Assembly (NCBI GenBank): GCA_030490835.1
Contig: CM059971.1
Location: forward strand, 1,545,919-1,609,918
Length of the DNA stretch: 64,000 nt
Source: Annona cherimola
Taxonomy: Eukaryota; Streptophyta; Magnoliopsida; Magnoliales; Annonaceae
Direction: 5' to 3'
The notes beneath the pieces were generated by a model. The model searched no databases. It had not been told where the DNA came from and worked only from the letters and a program-made list of their open reading frames with translations. Shown in pieces: positions 48,351 through 59,794 of the stretch (position 1 is the first letter of the stretch; each line of letters starts with the position of its first letter). Made by a program: the position numbers and the translations under genes.

Positions 48351-48540
48351 TAAACTCCCCAAAATTTAAAGCCTTAAATTTGGCCTAAATGATACCTGAA
48401 TATAGACAGTTATGTCAGTGGGGGATTTGATTTGAATGATATAGATTAAACTCCCCAAATTTTAAAGCCAGAAATCAGACCTAAATGATACCCGAACATA
48501 GACAGTCATGTCGGGGGGGGGAATTTGATTTGAATGATTG
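48351..48540 (+). repeat. Two tandem copies of a ~95-bp unit
   Basis: Units start TAAACTCCCCAAA at 48,351 and 48,446. Both carry CCTAAATGATACC, ATAGACAGT and GATTTGATTTGAATGAT. The second has a run of nine G near 48,512. Confidence 0.85.
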
Positions 48541-48601
48541 ATTTATGTAGTTAGTTGTTGAGTTTGAATGATAAAATATGATGTTGGATGTTATATTCTG
48601 T

Positions 48602-48882
48602 GGATGTGTTTGGCAATTGATAGAAAATGTCAAGTTAAAACTTTTCAATTTTAAACTTTTCATTCTCCACAACTATCACATTTTTTAATTATTTTTTCAT
48701 ATTTTCCTATATAACTATCCTATTTTCAATCATTTCTACACAACTATCAACACAACTAACCTATCTATTTTAACTTTATCCTCTTTACTACTCATCATTA
48801 CTCCTATCATATCATATCATTTGACAACTTTTACTTTCCAAAACTTTTCATTAAAAGTTTTATTCATTACCAAACACACCTT
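48602..48882 (+). mobile_element. Tourist-like MITE
   Basis: GGATGTGTTTGGCAATTGAT at the left and TTACCAAACACACCTT at the right, with the full family interior. It is very close in sequence to the 30,777 element, so it is probably the same subfamily. The target duplication was not resolved. Confidence 0.7.
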
Positions 48883-50065
48883 GTGTTATAAATGATTAGA
48901 TGCTTATAAGATGAATAAACGGTTAAATAGGGAAAGGCTTTTCGTTTAAATACATTTTAGAGGATTTATATTTGGTTATCAGGTTGTTAACAAGCTGAAA
49001 TTGTGGAACATGAAATTTCAAGTGAGCTTGATGAAGGGTTTTGTTGCAGGACAACTAGGGAACTACTAAGTTCTGCAGTTGTAAGTTAATTTGATTAATT
49101 TAGCGACAATGTGGGAATGATATAGTTCAAAATTCGTGAGTTGTAATATCTAACATAGATATTAGTCTAGATAGGATTTTTTTTAATTGGCGACCCTATG
49201 TGTGGAGTATTCTACCATGTTAAATTATTTTAATGATTTATTTGGAATAACAGAAACACATGTATGGTGCTAGCATGATGATTATAGAATTTATATGGTG
49301 GAAATGCATGAAAGTTATGCTAAAAAAAAATCGTCCAACTTAAATATACAGTTGTAAATGTTACTTTTTGTATTTAAATGTTAAGTTTATGGGACAAGGA
49401 TTAATAGAATGTATATCTTGAATTTTACAAGGTAGAAATTATTTAATGCCTAAAGTTTTGAATTCTTAAATTGAATCTTGAAGTTTGAAATTTCGCAAAC
49501 AACTAAGCTAACAGACAGTTCCATTTTAAAACAGATTTGCTTGGTTGAGTTATAAAGTTTAAAGTAATGGAAATAGAGATTTATTGTAATAGATTGGAAC
49601 TTGAAACATAACTTTTGTTTTGAAATACGATTTTAAATGAATGTATGATGATGAGTCTAGTAGAATGTTAGCTATGCGTCATGAAATGAGCAAGTTGTTT
49701 GGGATGGAACTCATGAAATTCAAGCATGTATCATTCTAGCATGCATCATATGGGTTAGAGTTTATACGCAAGATCAAATATAATAATTATTTTAAACGAA
49801 TATTAGATAGTTTTATACTTGTAAGTGGTGTGTAAGTATTTCAAAGAGTTTTCAAGAAGGATTTGATATATGTTCATGAAAGCCATGCTTGCTTAAGGAG
49901 ATTCTGTCGCATGAAATGCTTATTGCTTTGATGTTTAATTTGTTAGGTTGAACATAGAATTTTGATGTAACTAGATGAATGCAAAATATACTTGTAAAAA
50001 TGGGAAATCTTGTTTATAAAAGATTGACTCATTATTCAAACTAGTTAGTCAAGAAATACATGACG

Positions 50066-50366
50066 AAAGTCATAAATGAGTATCGGAGACAAGTTATCAC
50101 CTAATTGAGTTGATTTCCACATTATTAGTAATGTGTAATATTTACAAAAAGCGTATTCTAGATGATGGGAAGGGCTGTGGGATGCAAACATCCTATAAAT
50201 GTGTAAAAGGCGATTGATAAAAATCACAAACGAGTATATGAGACAAGTCCCTAATTGAATTGATTTCCACATTATTATTAATGTGTAATATTTACAAAAA
50301 CGACATTCTAGATGATGGGAAGGGCTGTGGGATGCAAACATCTATAAATGTTCAAAAGGCAATTGA
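50066..50366 (+). repeat. Two tandem copies of a ~150-bp unit
   Basis: Units at 50,066-50,218 and 50,219-50,366 share TTGATTTCCACATTATTA, TAATGTGTAATATTTACAAA and GATGATGGGAAGGGCTGTGG. The second unit is a few bases shorter. Confidence 0.9.
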
Positions 50367-50739
50367 TTTGTTAAATAGAGATTGATTTGGATATTATCAC
50401 CATTGAAATGATGGTTATATCCACTAAATGAAAATACTGAGCCTAAAGCCATTCAAATAGGTTGTGGGAAATGAATATTTGGGCTTAAACTGTTGTTTAG
50501 CTATAAAATGCAAAACATGAGTGATGTGCATGCTTAAAGTGAGATGTTTGCATATAGAAAGTGATTAATAGATATAAACAACCTATGAGACTTTAAAAAC
50601 TAAATTTAAAACAAGTGAAATGGTTGCCCATGAAATCAGAACCCTATGTCACAACCCTTTCTCCCCTGCCATCTGCGCCTCGATTTAGCGCCGTCCTGCT
50701 ACTCTCTTTTAGAAGTCGTAATCCTATTTTACAATTTTT

Positions 50740-51840
50740 TTTATATCTTTCATACAACTATTCTATCTATGTTACTTTTATTCCTTTTATTTTTAATTAT
50801 TACCTCTATCATATTATATTATTACCTTATTTATTTCAAAGATTTTTTAACTAAAAATTGGACTTTTTGAACTGGATTTGCTTTCACAAGCTACTTAAGG
50901 CAGCCCAATAGGTCTTCTAGAGATCCAATCTTTCTAAAATTTTTTGTGAGATTTTTTTTATCTAATTGACTTTTGTAATCTTCAGTTTGATGAAATAGAT
51001 TTCAAATTTATTAGAAATCAAATTGCAAGATTTGAGTCATTCCACTCCTGGTGTAGATTAAAAAAGTTGCTCAATGCTACTTCCTTTAGTTATTTTTACA
51101 GTTTTAGTAGTGATACAAAATGACGACCATTTTGAATATTTCTTGAGTCTTTTTATTATTTAAAAGTTTCATTTTAGATCTGATTATGCCTAAAGTAATT
51201 TGATCTTTAAGGTTGTGAGCCAATCAATCTATGCCTATTTCTTTTATAAGAATAATTTTTGTTATTCGAGTTGATGAAATCTTAATGTTGCATTTGTAAC
51301 GATTAGTAGTTTTCATCATTCATGAGACTGAAGATGAGTGTAAAAACTCATGCTTCTTGATGTTAATTTTTCTAGGGGTTTGCTTCTCTATATATTTGTT
51401 AGATGTTTAATGGCCTTTGGTACACATGTTGACTTGTTTTGTGTTGTGAATGGTTATATATATAGAGCAAACTTGGTCTATATTTGAGCTGTTTAAAGTC
51501 CTTTTTTTTTTGCTAACTTCAGAGGCATTTTGTGTCTTAAATCTTTTGAATTTTATTTCTTTTGCTCATGAAATTTCAGGTTTTGGAGTGCCAGATTTTT
51601 TGCTGTCTTGGTTTGGTTGATTTTGTGATCTTGAAGATAAGTGCTATTCTTTCCTAGATCCACATTGTTTTTACGCTTATGAATATTTTTTGTGTTATCT
51701 GTTTATATTTTTACTCATTACACAAACTGAATCTAGTAGGATATTTCACAAGAATGACAAATTTAATCTCAGAAATGCTATAGCTACGCATTGGAAAAAT
51801 CTAATAGTTTCTAAGTTTTAGTTGTGCATAAAATTTTTTA
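50740..51840 (+). repeat. Dispersed repeat block (copy of 33.4-35.5 kb and 63.4-64.0 kb material)
   Basis: It contains a Tourist-like core (50,745-50,860), the TTTAATGGCCTTTGGTACA segment (51,403), TGCTCATGAAATTTCAGG (51,565), GTCTTGGTTTGGTTGATTTT (51,606) and ACACAAACTGAATCTAGTAG (51,721). The last part recurs at 52,683 and, slightly diverged, at 55,118. Confidence 0.65.
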
Positions 51841-52399
51841 ATATATGTAAATCAACATGAAAAAATGTAAGTCATGTGCCCATGTCATCGAAACCTTTCT
51901 CGTAGAAATATATAAATCAAAAGATATCTATGACACTTAACAAGTAGACCAAGTAGTGAGAAAGAATTAACTATATTTGTGAAAATTTTTCATGAAATAT
52001 AAAAAATTTTATAGTACAAGAAAAACCCCTTTACATGATACCAAAAATTGGTAAATACTGAGATGATACAACTTTTCCTTATCTGCGAAGAGAAATTCTA
52101 ATATCACTTGCTATGCTATTTTACATGTTTCATAAAAAAAATATTCGTTGATATAACTTAATGAAACTCACTTCTTAAGCCCACGACTTATATTAATAAC
52201 TGTTGAAGTATTTTGAAAGCTATCTATAGATACAAAAGACCAATACGTATTAAACAAAAATATGAGTTCAAAAATTATTACTACAAGAACGGTGATACAG
52301 GAAATTTTTTTTTAAAAAATGAAAGAGTTCCTAATATGATTCAGTATTATGTATTTATAAAGTTTATCAAAAGCTTTGATTTTATATTTATCAATTACA

Positions 52400-52790
52400 T
52401 GGAAAGCTAAAACTTTGTTTATGAGCTCTACTGCTTGCTTGTTTGCTGCATCTGATGAAGATGCAGAGGGATTTCGAAAGTTCACCCATTGAGTCTGAAA
52501 TGTTGGATTGCTTGAAGGGAATTCTCGTGAGAATCCTAATCTGTTTGAGAGAGTTTGCAATCTCCCTGCTTATGGTTTTGTATGGAATATGAATGTGTGC
52601 ATAGTTGTTGTTCTTTCCTAGATCCACATTTTTTTTTGCATGAGGTATTTTCTGTGTTATCTGTTTATATTTTTATGCATTACACAAACTGAATCTAGTA
52701 GGATATATTCCACGATAATGACAAATTTAATCTCAGAACTGCAATAACTACACATTGAAAAAATCTAAAAATTTCTAAGTTTTTTTAGTT
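52400..52790 (+). repeat. Dispersed coding-like module, copy 2, with shared tail
   Basis: It matches 34,790-35,130 and, inverted, 54,830-55,040. GAGTCTGAAATGTTGGATTG is at about 52,490. One plus frame is open over about 56 codons around it (LLHLMKMQRDFE ... SEMLDCLKGILVRIL). The tail (52,610-52,790) repeats 51,640-51,840. No known domain. Confidence 0.45.
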
Positions 52791-53019
52791 ATATATGAAA
52801 GTTTTAATATGTGCAAATTAACTTGGAAAAATGTGAGCAAATTAACTTGGAAAAAATGTAAGTCATGTGCTCATGTCATCGGGACATTTCATGTGAAAAT
52901 ATATAAATTAGAAATATCTATGACACTGAACAAGTGGACCAAGTTGTGAGAAAGAATTAATTATATTTGTGAAAAGTTTTCATGAAATGTTAAAACTTTC
53001 ATAGTACAAGAAAAACCCC

Positions 53020-54390
53020 TTTATATGCTACAAAAATTGGTGAATACTGAGATGATACAATACTTCCTCATCTGAGGGGAGAACTTTTAATGTCATTGTA
53101 GACGGTGGTGAATTTTTTTTTAAAAAGAGAATATCCCCAGATACCCTGGAATATGGTGAGGGAAAAAAAAAAAAAATTCCTAGATACCCTGTAATATGGT
53201 GAGGGGAAATTTTTTTTTAGAAAAGAAATCCCCAGATACCTTGAAATATGGTGAGGGAAATTTTTTTTTTAAAAAATCCCCAGATACCCTGAAATATGGT
53301 GAGGGGAGGTTTTCAAAAACCCTCAAAAATCTTAGTAATCGGGACTCGGCACCGCAAGTGTAGAGACTCGCGTTAAACGGTGAAGGGAGGAAAAAAGAAA
53401 AATCCCCAGATATCCTGAAATATGGTGAGAGGAGGGTTTTCAAAAACCCCTAAAAATCTTAGTAACCGGAGCTCGACACCACAAATGTAGAGACTCGCAT
53501 CAAACAGTGAGGGGAGAAAAAAAGAAAAATCCTCAGATACACTGAAATATGGCTAGAGGAGGGTTTTCAAAAAACCCCAAAATCTTAGTAACCGGGGCTC
53601 AACACTACAAGTGTAGAGACTCGCGTCAAATGATGAGGGGAAGAAAAAATATGTAATATACACCACTATCATGATTTTGATATTATAATTAACCTGCTTA
53701 GATGAGTTGTAAAAGTCTGTACATCCAGCATCTACTAGTTGGATAGCCATACACTCACGTGCTATGTTGCTTTACATGTTTAATGAAATAATATTCATTG
53801 ATATAACTTGATGAATCTTTGGCCACTACTTATATTAACAACCTGCTACCAAAAAGTGGTGAATATTGAGATGATACAACATTTCCTCATATGAGGAGAG
53901 AACTTTTAATATCATTATAGATAGTGGTGAAATTGTTTTTTTTTAAAAGAGAAAAATCTTTGATACCTTGAAATATGGTGAGGGAAACATTTTTTTTAGA
54001 AAAGAAATCCCCAAATACCTTGAAATATGGTGAGGAGAGATTTTTCAAAAATCCTAAAAAATCTTAGTAATCGGGGCTCGACACCACAAGTGTAGAGACT
54101 CGCGTCAAACGGTGAGCGGAGGAAAAAATAAAAATCCCCAGATACCTTGAAATATGGTGAGGGGATGATTTTCAAAAATTCCAAAAAATCTTAGTAACCG
54201 GGGCTCGGCACCACAAGTGTAGAGACTCGCGTCAAACGGTGAGGGGAGGAAAAAATATGTAACTTACACCACTATCATAATTTTGATATTATAGTCAACT
54301 TTCTTAGATGAGTTGTAAAAGTCTGTACATCCAGTATCTACTAGTTGGATGACCATACACTCACGCGTGATGCTGTTTTACATGTTTAAT
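53020..54390. repeat. Duplicated array of ~50-bp and ~125-bp tandem units
   Basis: Two blocks (about 53,020-53,760 and 53,850-54,390) each begin with ACTGAGATGATACAA-type sequence and end with AAGTCTGTACATCCAG and CTACTAGTTGGAT. Inside each, short units (CCAGATACC..GAAATATGGTGAGGG) are followed by longer units. The longer units also hold AAAATCTTAGTAA, CCGGGGCTCG, CAAGTGTAGAGACTCGCGT and AACGGTGAGGGGAGG. The first block has about three short and three long units; the second about two of each. On the minus strand the unit encodes a recurring peptide (SPYFxVSGDF, then SPFxASLYTCG, then RLLRF). Confidence 0.8.
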
Positions 54391-54599
54391 GAAAAAATAG
54401 TTACTGATATAACTAAATGAAACTCACTTGTTAAGCCCATTACTTACATTAACTACTTTTGAAGTGTTTTGAAATTTCACTACCTATAGAGATAAAAGAT
54501 CAATACGTATTAAAGAAAAGTATGAGAATTTAACAATTATTATTACAAGATTGGGGTTATCAGAAATTTTCAAAAAAAATAAAAATAAAAATGAAAGAG

Positions 54600-55160
54600 T
54601 TCCGAATATGAATCTGAAATGTTGGATTGCTTGTCACATTTTGAGGATCACAAAATCAACTAAACGAAGATAACAAAATATGGCACTCTAATACCCGAAA
54701 TATTTGGCCTAACCATCCCTCAACCAGAATTTTGAATCATCGCACTCTTGTCCTTATCTAGCAACTTGAACCTCAAACTGCTCAATAGGTAATCCTAGGT
54801 GTAGAATTATGCCAACAACTCAATCAGCTCTTCGAAATCGGAATCAATGAGTCGACCCAAACAGCAAGAACAAAGTCTCCTCATATTCATAACAACTATG
54901 CACACATTCATATTCCATACAAAACTCATTTTCCCCATCACATTCAATGTTGGGTCACAAACCATAAGCAGGAAGATTGCAAACTCTCTCAAACAGACTA
55001 TGATTCCAACGAGAATTGCGTTCAACCAAAAACCTAAGTGTTGTTCTTTCTTAGATCCGCATTTTTTTTCCACATAAGATATTTTCTGTGTTATCTGTTT
55101 ATATTTTTATGCATTACCCAAACCGAATCTAGTGGGATATTCCACGAGAATGACAAATTA
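54600..55160 (-). repeat. Dispersed coding-like module, copy 3 (inverted), plus tail
   Basis: The reverse strand of 54,830-55,040 contains GTTTGAGAGAGTTTGCAATC, CTGCTTATGGTTTGTGAC and TGAATGTGATGGGGAAAATG, matching the other modules. It also carries an extra 3' piece (minus frame ending CLGRLIDSDFEELIELLA, start 55,073, stop near 54,807) that the others lack. A plus-orientation fragment with GAATCTGAAATGTTGGATTG sits at 54,613. The tail 55,040-55,160 is in plus orientation. (TCCC)n lies at 55,165-55,183. Confidence 0.45.
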
Positions 55161-55189
55161 AACATCTCTCCCTCCCTCCCTCCACGATA

Positions 55190-56236
55190 TTTTTGGTGTT
55201 TATCAAGCTTTCATGCTCAATTTTTCTTCTCGCATGTTCTCCTGTTTCATAATATCTTAACGCTGCTATGTGATTGGAGTTTTCAGTGGATTTAAATGTC
55301 TCCCCTCTTTAAAATATCTGCTTGCTTGGTCTCTCCATACAATAATAACTCTTCTCCTTCCTTAGTTTGTCATTTTGCCTGGACTAGGAGATTTTGTTTT
55401 GATGGCTTCCCCTCTTTGGACATTGACTTCACTTACTGGCTCATTGTTTCTTCGCGTTTACTGAGGTTTTTTCTGCGTTGATGATTTTTCCATTTTGATT
55501 GGTGGATTTTAACAAATTTGGTCTCCTCTTTTCATCAAGACCTATGTTCTTCTTGAGTTAATGTGTTCAAAATTTTTTATACTATGTTATTCCCATCGTC
55601 TGCCATGAACTCGAATTTACAAAATGAAATGAGTGTTGTATTTCAGTACTCCACACTCTACCGATGGGTTGACCTTGGTTAGAAAGCTAGCTTCCAAGTT
55701 TGTTTTCTGAGTGGAAGTGGAAAGTTGAAAGATAAACAACGGTCCACAGTCTTCTGAAGAAAGGGAAAAGATTAGTTGCTGCAATCTTTCTGTCACTATG
55801 GGCGTGGTTCATTAGGTCAATGGTCCTATGATTCCTCCTCATAAAAGGTTTTAAAAGATTTATTTATAAAATATTTAAATTTGGGTTCATTAATTTATCT
55901 CTACCTTTTCTATCTTTCACCTTTCGGATGCATAGGTCTTTGAGTTGATCTTTTAGGCAGATGCCCGGTTTCCTACGTTTTCTTGCTATCAATACAGATG
56001 GATGCATGAGGAACGACATACGCATGCACTGTTATGCAGGTGTCTACTTCTTAGAACATTTCATTCTTTATCAAGTCAATTTTTAGATGTTTTACTCTTT
56101 TCAATTCCTTAGTTATTTCAATGGCCCTTAAATCCTTAACATTGCCTGTAGATTATTGCTATTCATCTTCATGGGTATGTTAGTTAACATTCAGTGTCTT
56201 TGTTTCATGTTCTCTCTTTCTGCAATTCTTTTCCAG
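55190..56236. other. Region upstream of the HMG-box pseudogene, no exon recognised
   Basis: I searched by eye for the N-terminal half of an ARID domain, which should precede 56,237, and did not find it. Small plus frames at 55,038-55,481 are not convincing. Confidence 0.4.
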
Positions 56237-58320
56237 GGTTCCTACTTGAGGAGGAAAGGTGCTAGACCTGCATCGACTTTTTGTGAAGGTTACATCTCAT
56301 GGTGGTCCTGAAAAGCTGTCATGTGTCTATTTTTGGCATTATGTTACAGATGCTCAATCCATTATCTGAATGGTTCTAAAAATATGATTTGAAAAAGTAA
56401 CGGAGTGGGATGAAAGTAATTGAACAAAACTATTATTTGGGGAAGGGAGATTTTTAGACTGTGTTCATTCCATTCTTAAGTGAATTACTCTTAAACCATT
56501 TTTTAACATGAAGATTACCTTCTGTGAGGTAGGAGTTTATTAGGCTAGATATGAGATACCATAGCATAAAAGAGAATTTCATGCTCGTACTTTTTCATGT
56601 ATTTTTTCCCTTTCCATTCTTGTTGTTTTCCCCATGATTATCATGATACAATGTTTCCTTCTTGTATTTGCTTGCTTACATAATGTCTTCTGCAGTGGGG
56701 CAGTCAAGACCAAAAACGTGGGTTGGAAAACCATGGACCCAACTTACCTGCAGGGTATGAAGCATATGATTTCTCAGGATTGAGGTTGATGATTGATGTT
56801 TTATGATCTGCTTTTCAACAAGGGAGAGAATTCATTGCTTTGTTTATCTTGCCCTACCACTTGTTAGCCAATTCATTGTTTTCAGTGTAATCTTCAAGTG
56901 AATTTCTAGTATGCTTGATCATCCTGTTCACATTCTGATTTTAGGTTATTAGAGATAGAACATGGAAGGCTGTAATTTCCGTCTTCAGCTATCCTTCTAC
57001 AATTATGAATGCATCCTTTGTACTAAGAGTGTACTACATTTCCTTGTTGAACCACTATGAGCAGCTGTATTTCTTCCGAAAGCAAGGTCAGCCAGTCTTG
57101 ATAAATGGTTTGTCGGAAGCTTGACTCCTCAGCATGCGTTTGTTTGATTGTAAGACTTAAAATGTGTTGTTTTCAAATTTCTCCTTGTTTTGATTACTGT
57201 TATTTTTAAATGCATAGCATCTTTTAGTGGATCAAATACTGCCAATGCCACTGCAAATCCGTCTCTGTCAACTCAGAAGCAAGTCGCAACATTGCCAAGT
57301 TATGAGAAAGTTTCTGCTGAATATCAATACCAAGGTAACTAAATTCATGTTGTTTTCTCTTCCTATATAAAGCAGATCCTTTTTGGTCGGATGTTTACAA
57401 GGAAAATTTCAAAGCTGTTTAATGACTGCTGAATTATATAATTCTTGATTCTATAATATGCATGGTATACTTGTTTGTGGAATTTTGAAAAATTGGGGAT
57501 GACTCTATTATGTAGTTTATTACTTGATAAGGGCTTTCCAATCTCTAGGATTGTGAAAAGATTTTGGTTACTCTCAGCTTTTGCATCTGATCAACAACTG
57601 AGGACATGCTTATGCAAATTAGATAAATAATGATATGAATATACTTGTCACAACCTATGAAGTTGTCTTTATGATTCAACATACTCTACATTATGCTATC
57701 ACCAGTTCTGCAATAACAAAAATGAAAATCTTGTTTCTCGGATGATCTATCTATAATAAATGAAAATTTTACATTCTCTGCATGGCTTTGAGTAAGAGCA
57801 ATTTGGTTGGTATCATAGAACTTCTGTATGGATGAACACAAATTTGGCAGTATATTCACATTTTACACCTGCCTCGATACTGCAAAGCTTATTTCTCCAT
57901 TTGATTTATCTGTTCCGTTATCTCTCTTCTAAAGTTTTATTCTTTTAATATTGATTTTAAGGTCCAGCAATTGCCCCATTGTCAGCTGGCCGTTCAGTGT
58001 TTGGAACCATTGATGGGAAGTTTGATAATGGATACTTGGTAACTGTCAATTTTGGTTTAGAAAAGCTGAAGGGTGTCCTTTACCATGTTCCTGAAATTCC
58101 ACTAGCGCCTAGGAGTTCAACTGCAGCTGTAGTTCATCGTCGTAATGGGAGAAGATCTAGGCGGGCATTAAATGAGCCATCTTGTCCAAAACCATATAGG
58201 AACTGTTACAACTTATTCTTTCAGGGGCACTATGCAAAGCTTTTGCGTAATGGGGATGTGAGTGTTATTAGCCAAAAAATTGGACACATGTGGAGCCAAC
58301 TATCTGAAGCTGAAAAAGAG
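56237..58320 (+). pseudogene. ARID and HMG-box DNA-binding protein (plant HMGB9/10/15 type), partial and broken
   Basis: Members of this plant-specific family combine an N-terminal ARID with a C-terminal HMG box and act as nuclear AT-rich DNA-binding proteins. Four exon remnants are in family order. 56,237-56,315 is ARID middle (KVLDLHRLFVKVTSHGG). 56,945-57,086 is ARID end (WKAVISVFSYPSTIMNASFV, then YEQLYFFRKQ). 57,218-57,334 is the linker. 57,962-58,320 has GTIDGKFDNGYLVTV and most of the HMG box (CPKPYRNCYNLFF to LSEAEKE). The last three join in consistent phase with GT-AG introns. The first has an in-frame TGA at 56,247-56,249, and CT (56,316-56,317) where the donor GT is expected. The exon finishing the HMG box and the N-terminus were not found. 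A shortened transcript from the last exons is possible; a full protein is not. Confidence 0.75.
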
Positions 58321-58494
58321 GTACAGTCATGTCAGTTGGTTTTTCTTATCTTTTCTTTGTTCTCTCTGAAGTCTCGTCATTTGGATGGTTTACAAATGCT
58401 TCTATCTAAATTGGGCAGATAACATTCCTTTCATATAAAATGCTATTTGATCCTCATGACTCCCATCCGAAAAGTTTCCATATATCGGTTGTAA

Positions 58495-58788
58495 ATGTTG
58501 AGTTATTTCTTTCCTCCCCCAACACTAGGTGCAAATAACCGGTTACATATTCAGTGGTTGTTTCTGGATCCACTGCTAGATTTCAGACACTTCATAATGG
58601 AAGATCTATTTTGGCTTGAAGCGCTGCTGGACGCAATGCTTTCAGGGTTATCAACTTATTCAAAGTCAATAATTCTGCAATTACATTTCCAAATATCAGT
58701 CGTTTTGGCAACATTGAAGGGTCTAGAAGGAGAAAATTGTGCCAAAATTCTTTTAGGTACTTGTAGGAATGTTTCTTCTATTAGCTAA
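58495..58788 (+). other. Unrecognised 97-codon open frame after the HMG-box exon
   Basis: The plus frame is rich in leucine and aromatic residues and matches nothing I know. A second frame over the same DNA reads GSRRRKLCQNSF near its end and looks equally plausible. No splice link to the HMG-box exon (donor at 58,321) could be shown. It is probably 3' remnant or non-coding. Confidence 0.2.
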
Positions 58789-59339
58789 GATGCTGTTTCC
58801 AACTAGCTACCTGCTTTCTATCAGAGGATGAAGAATGGAAATACTGCGCTTTGTATGATGGTTTAACTCAGAAATGGTGGTACTATTTTTGACGTGTTTG
58901 GAGCCATCAACATTCGCTAGAATGCCAAGCAGTCTCTGGATGGAGGGAGTTTGGAGCCATCAGGATGTAATTATTATAATCGTAAGTATGTATTATATTT
59001 AAATGTGTTTTTGTCGTCGTTAAATGTAGTAGTTAGCTTCTCATGTGAAGTATAATTGTAGAAGTGAGAATTTAAGTATATGTGAATGATTTAGTAAAAA
59101 AATGCTAGATTATGTAATGTCTATCAGGTTTTGTATTGCCCAAATGTCCTAAATATAGATGGCATACTACCAGATTTTAATTAAGAAAATGAAACTAGTG
59201 TAGGTTCTAAAAGAAAAGGGAAAAAATTTTAGACTGATTTTTCAATCACCGTAGAAAAACTTCCACTCATATGAGCATGAAACTTTAAGTTTCATTCACA
59301 AGCTTCACCACTTAAAAAGATCTGTAGAGTAAGGCTCCA

Positions 59340-59540
59340 CATGATGGCTTTTCTATGTGTCAGTTTGGCGTTTAACTATTTTGTCTTGTGAATAGCTTTA
59401 TACATATTGAGCAAACTTGGTCTATTTTGAGCTATTTAAAGTCCTTTTATCTGCCAACTTCAGAGGCATTTTGTGTTTTAATTCTTTTGATTTTTTTCTC
59501 TTGCTCATGAAATTTCAAGTTTTTGAGTGCCAAAAACATC
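59340..59540 (+). repeat. Dispersed repeat fragment
   Basis: ATTGAGCAAACTTGGTCTAT (59,408) and TTGCTCATGAAATTTCAAG (59,502) match copies at 51,460-51,590 and 63,500-63,680. It lies between the two pseudogenes. Confidence 0.6.
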
Positions 59541-59794
59541 TGGGATCTGGACACAAGCATGCATGCAATTCTCTACAATAAGCCTTACACAAATAAATAA
59601 ATAGGACGCAGTAGCTGGAATGTTTCGTTGCCACGACTAGCCTACACCAGTTTCTACATCGTACGCAACCGTTACTCAACTTCTCAACTTCCTTTCAAAT
59701 GGAAATTCACCACCCTCTGACTGGTAGCTGCTAAAACTCCCTACATTCTCTCTCTCTCTGAGAAATTCCCCATCAGTCCTACACGCCCATAGCC

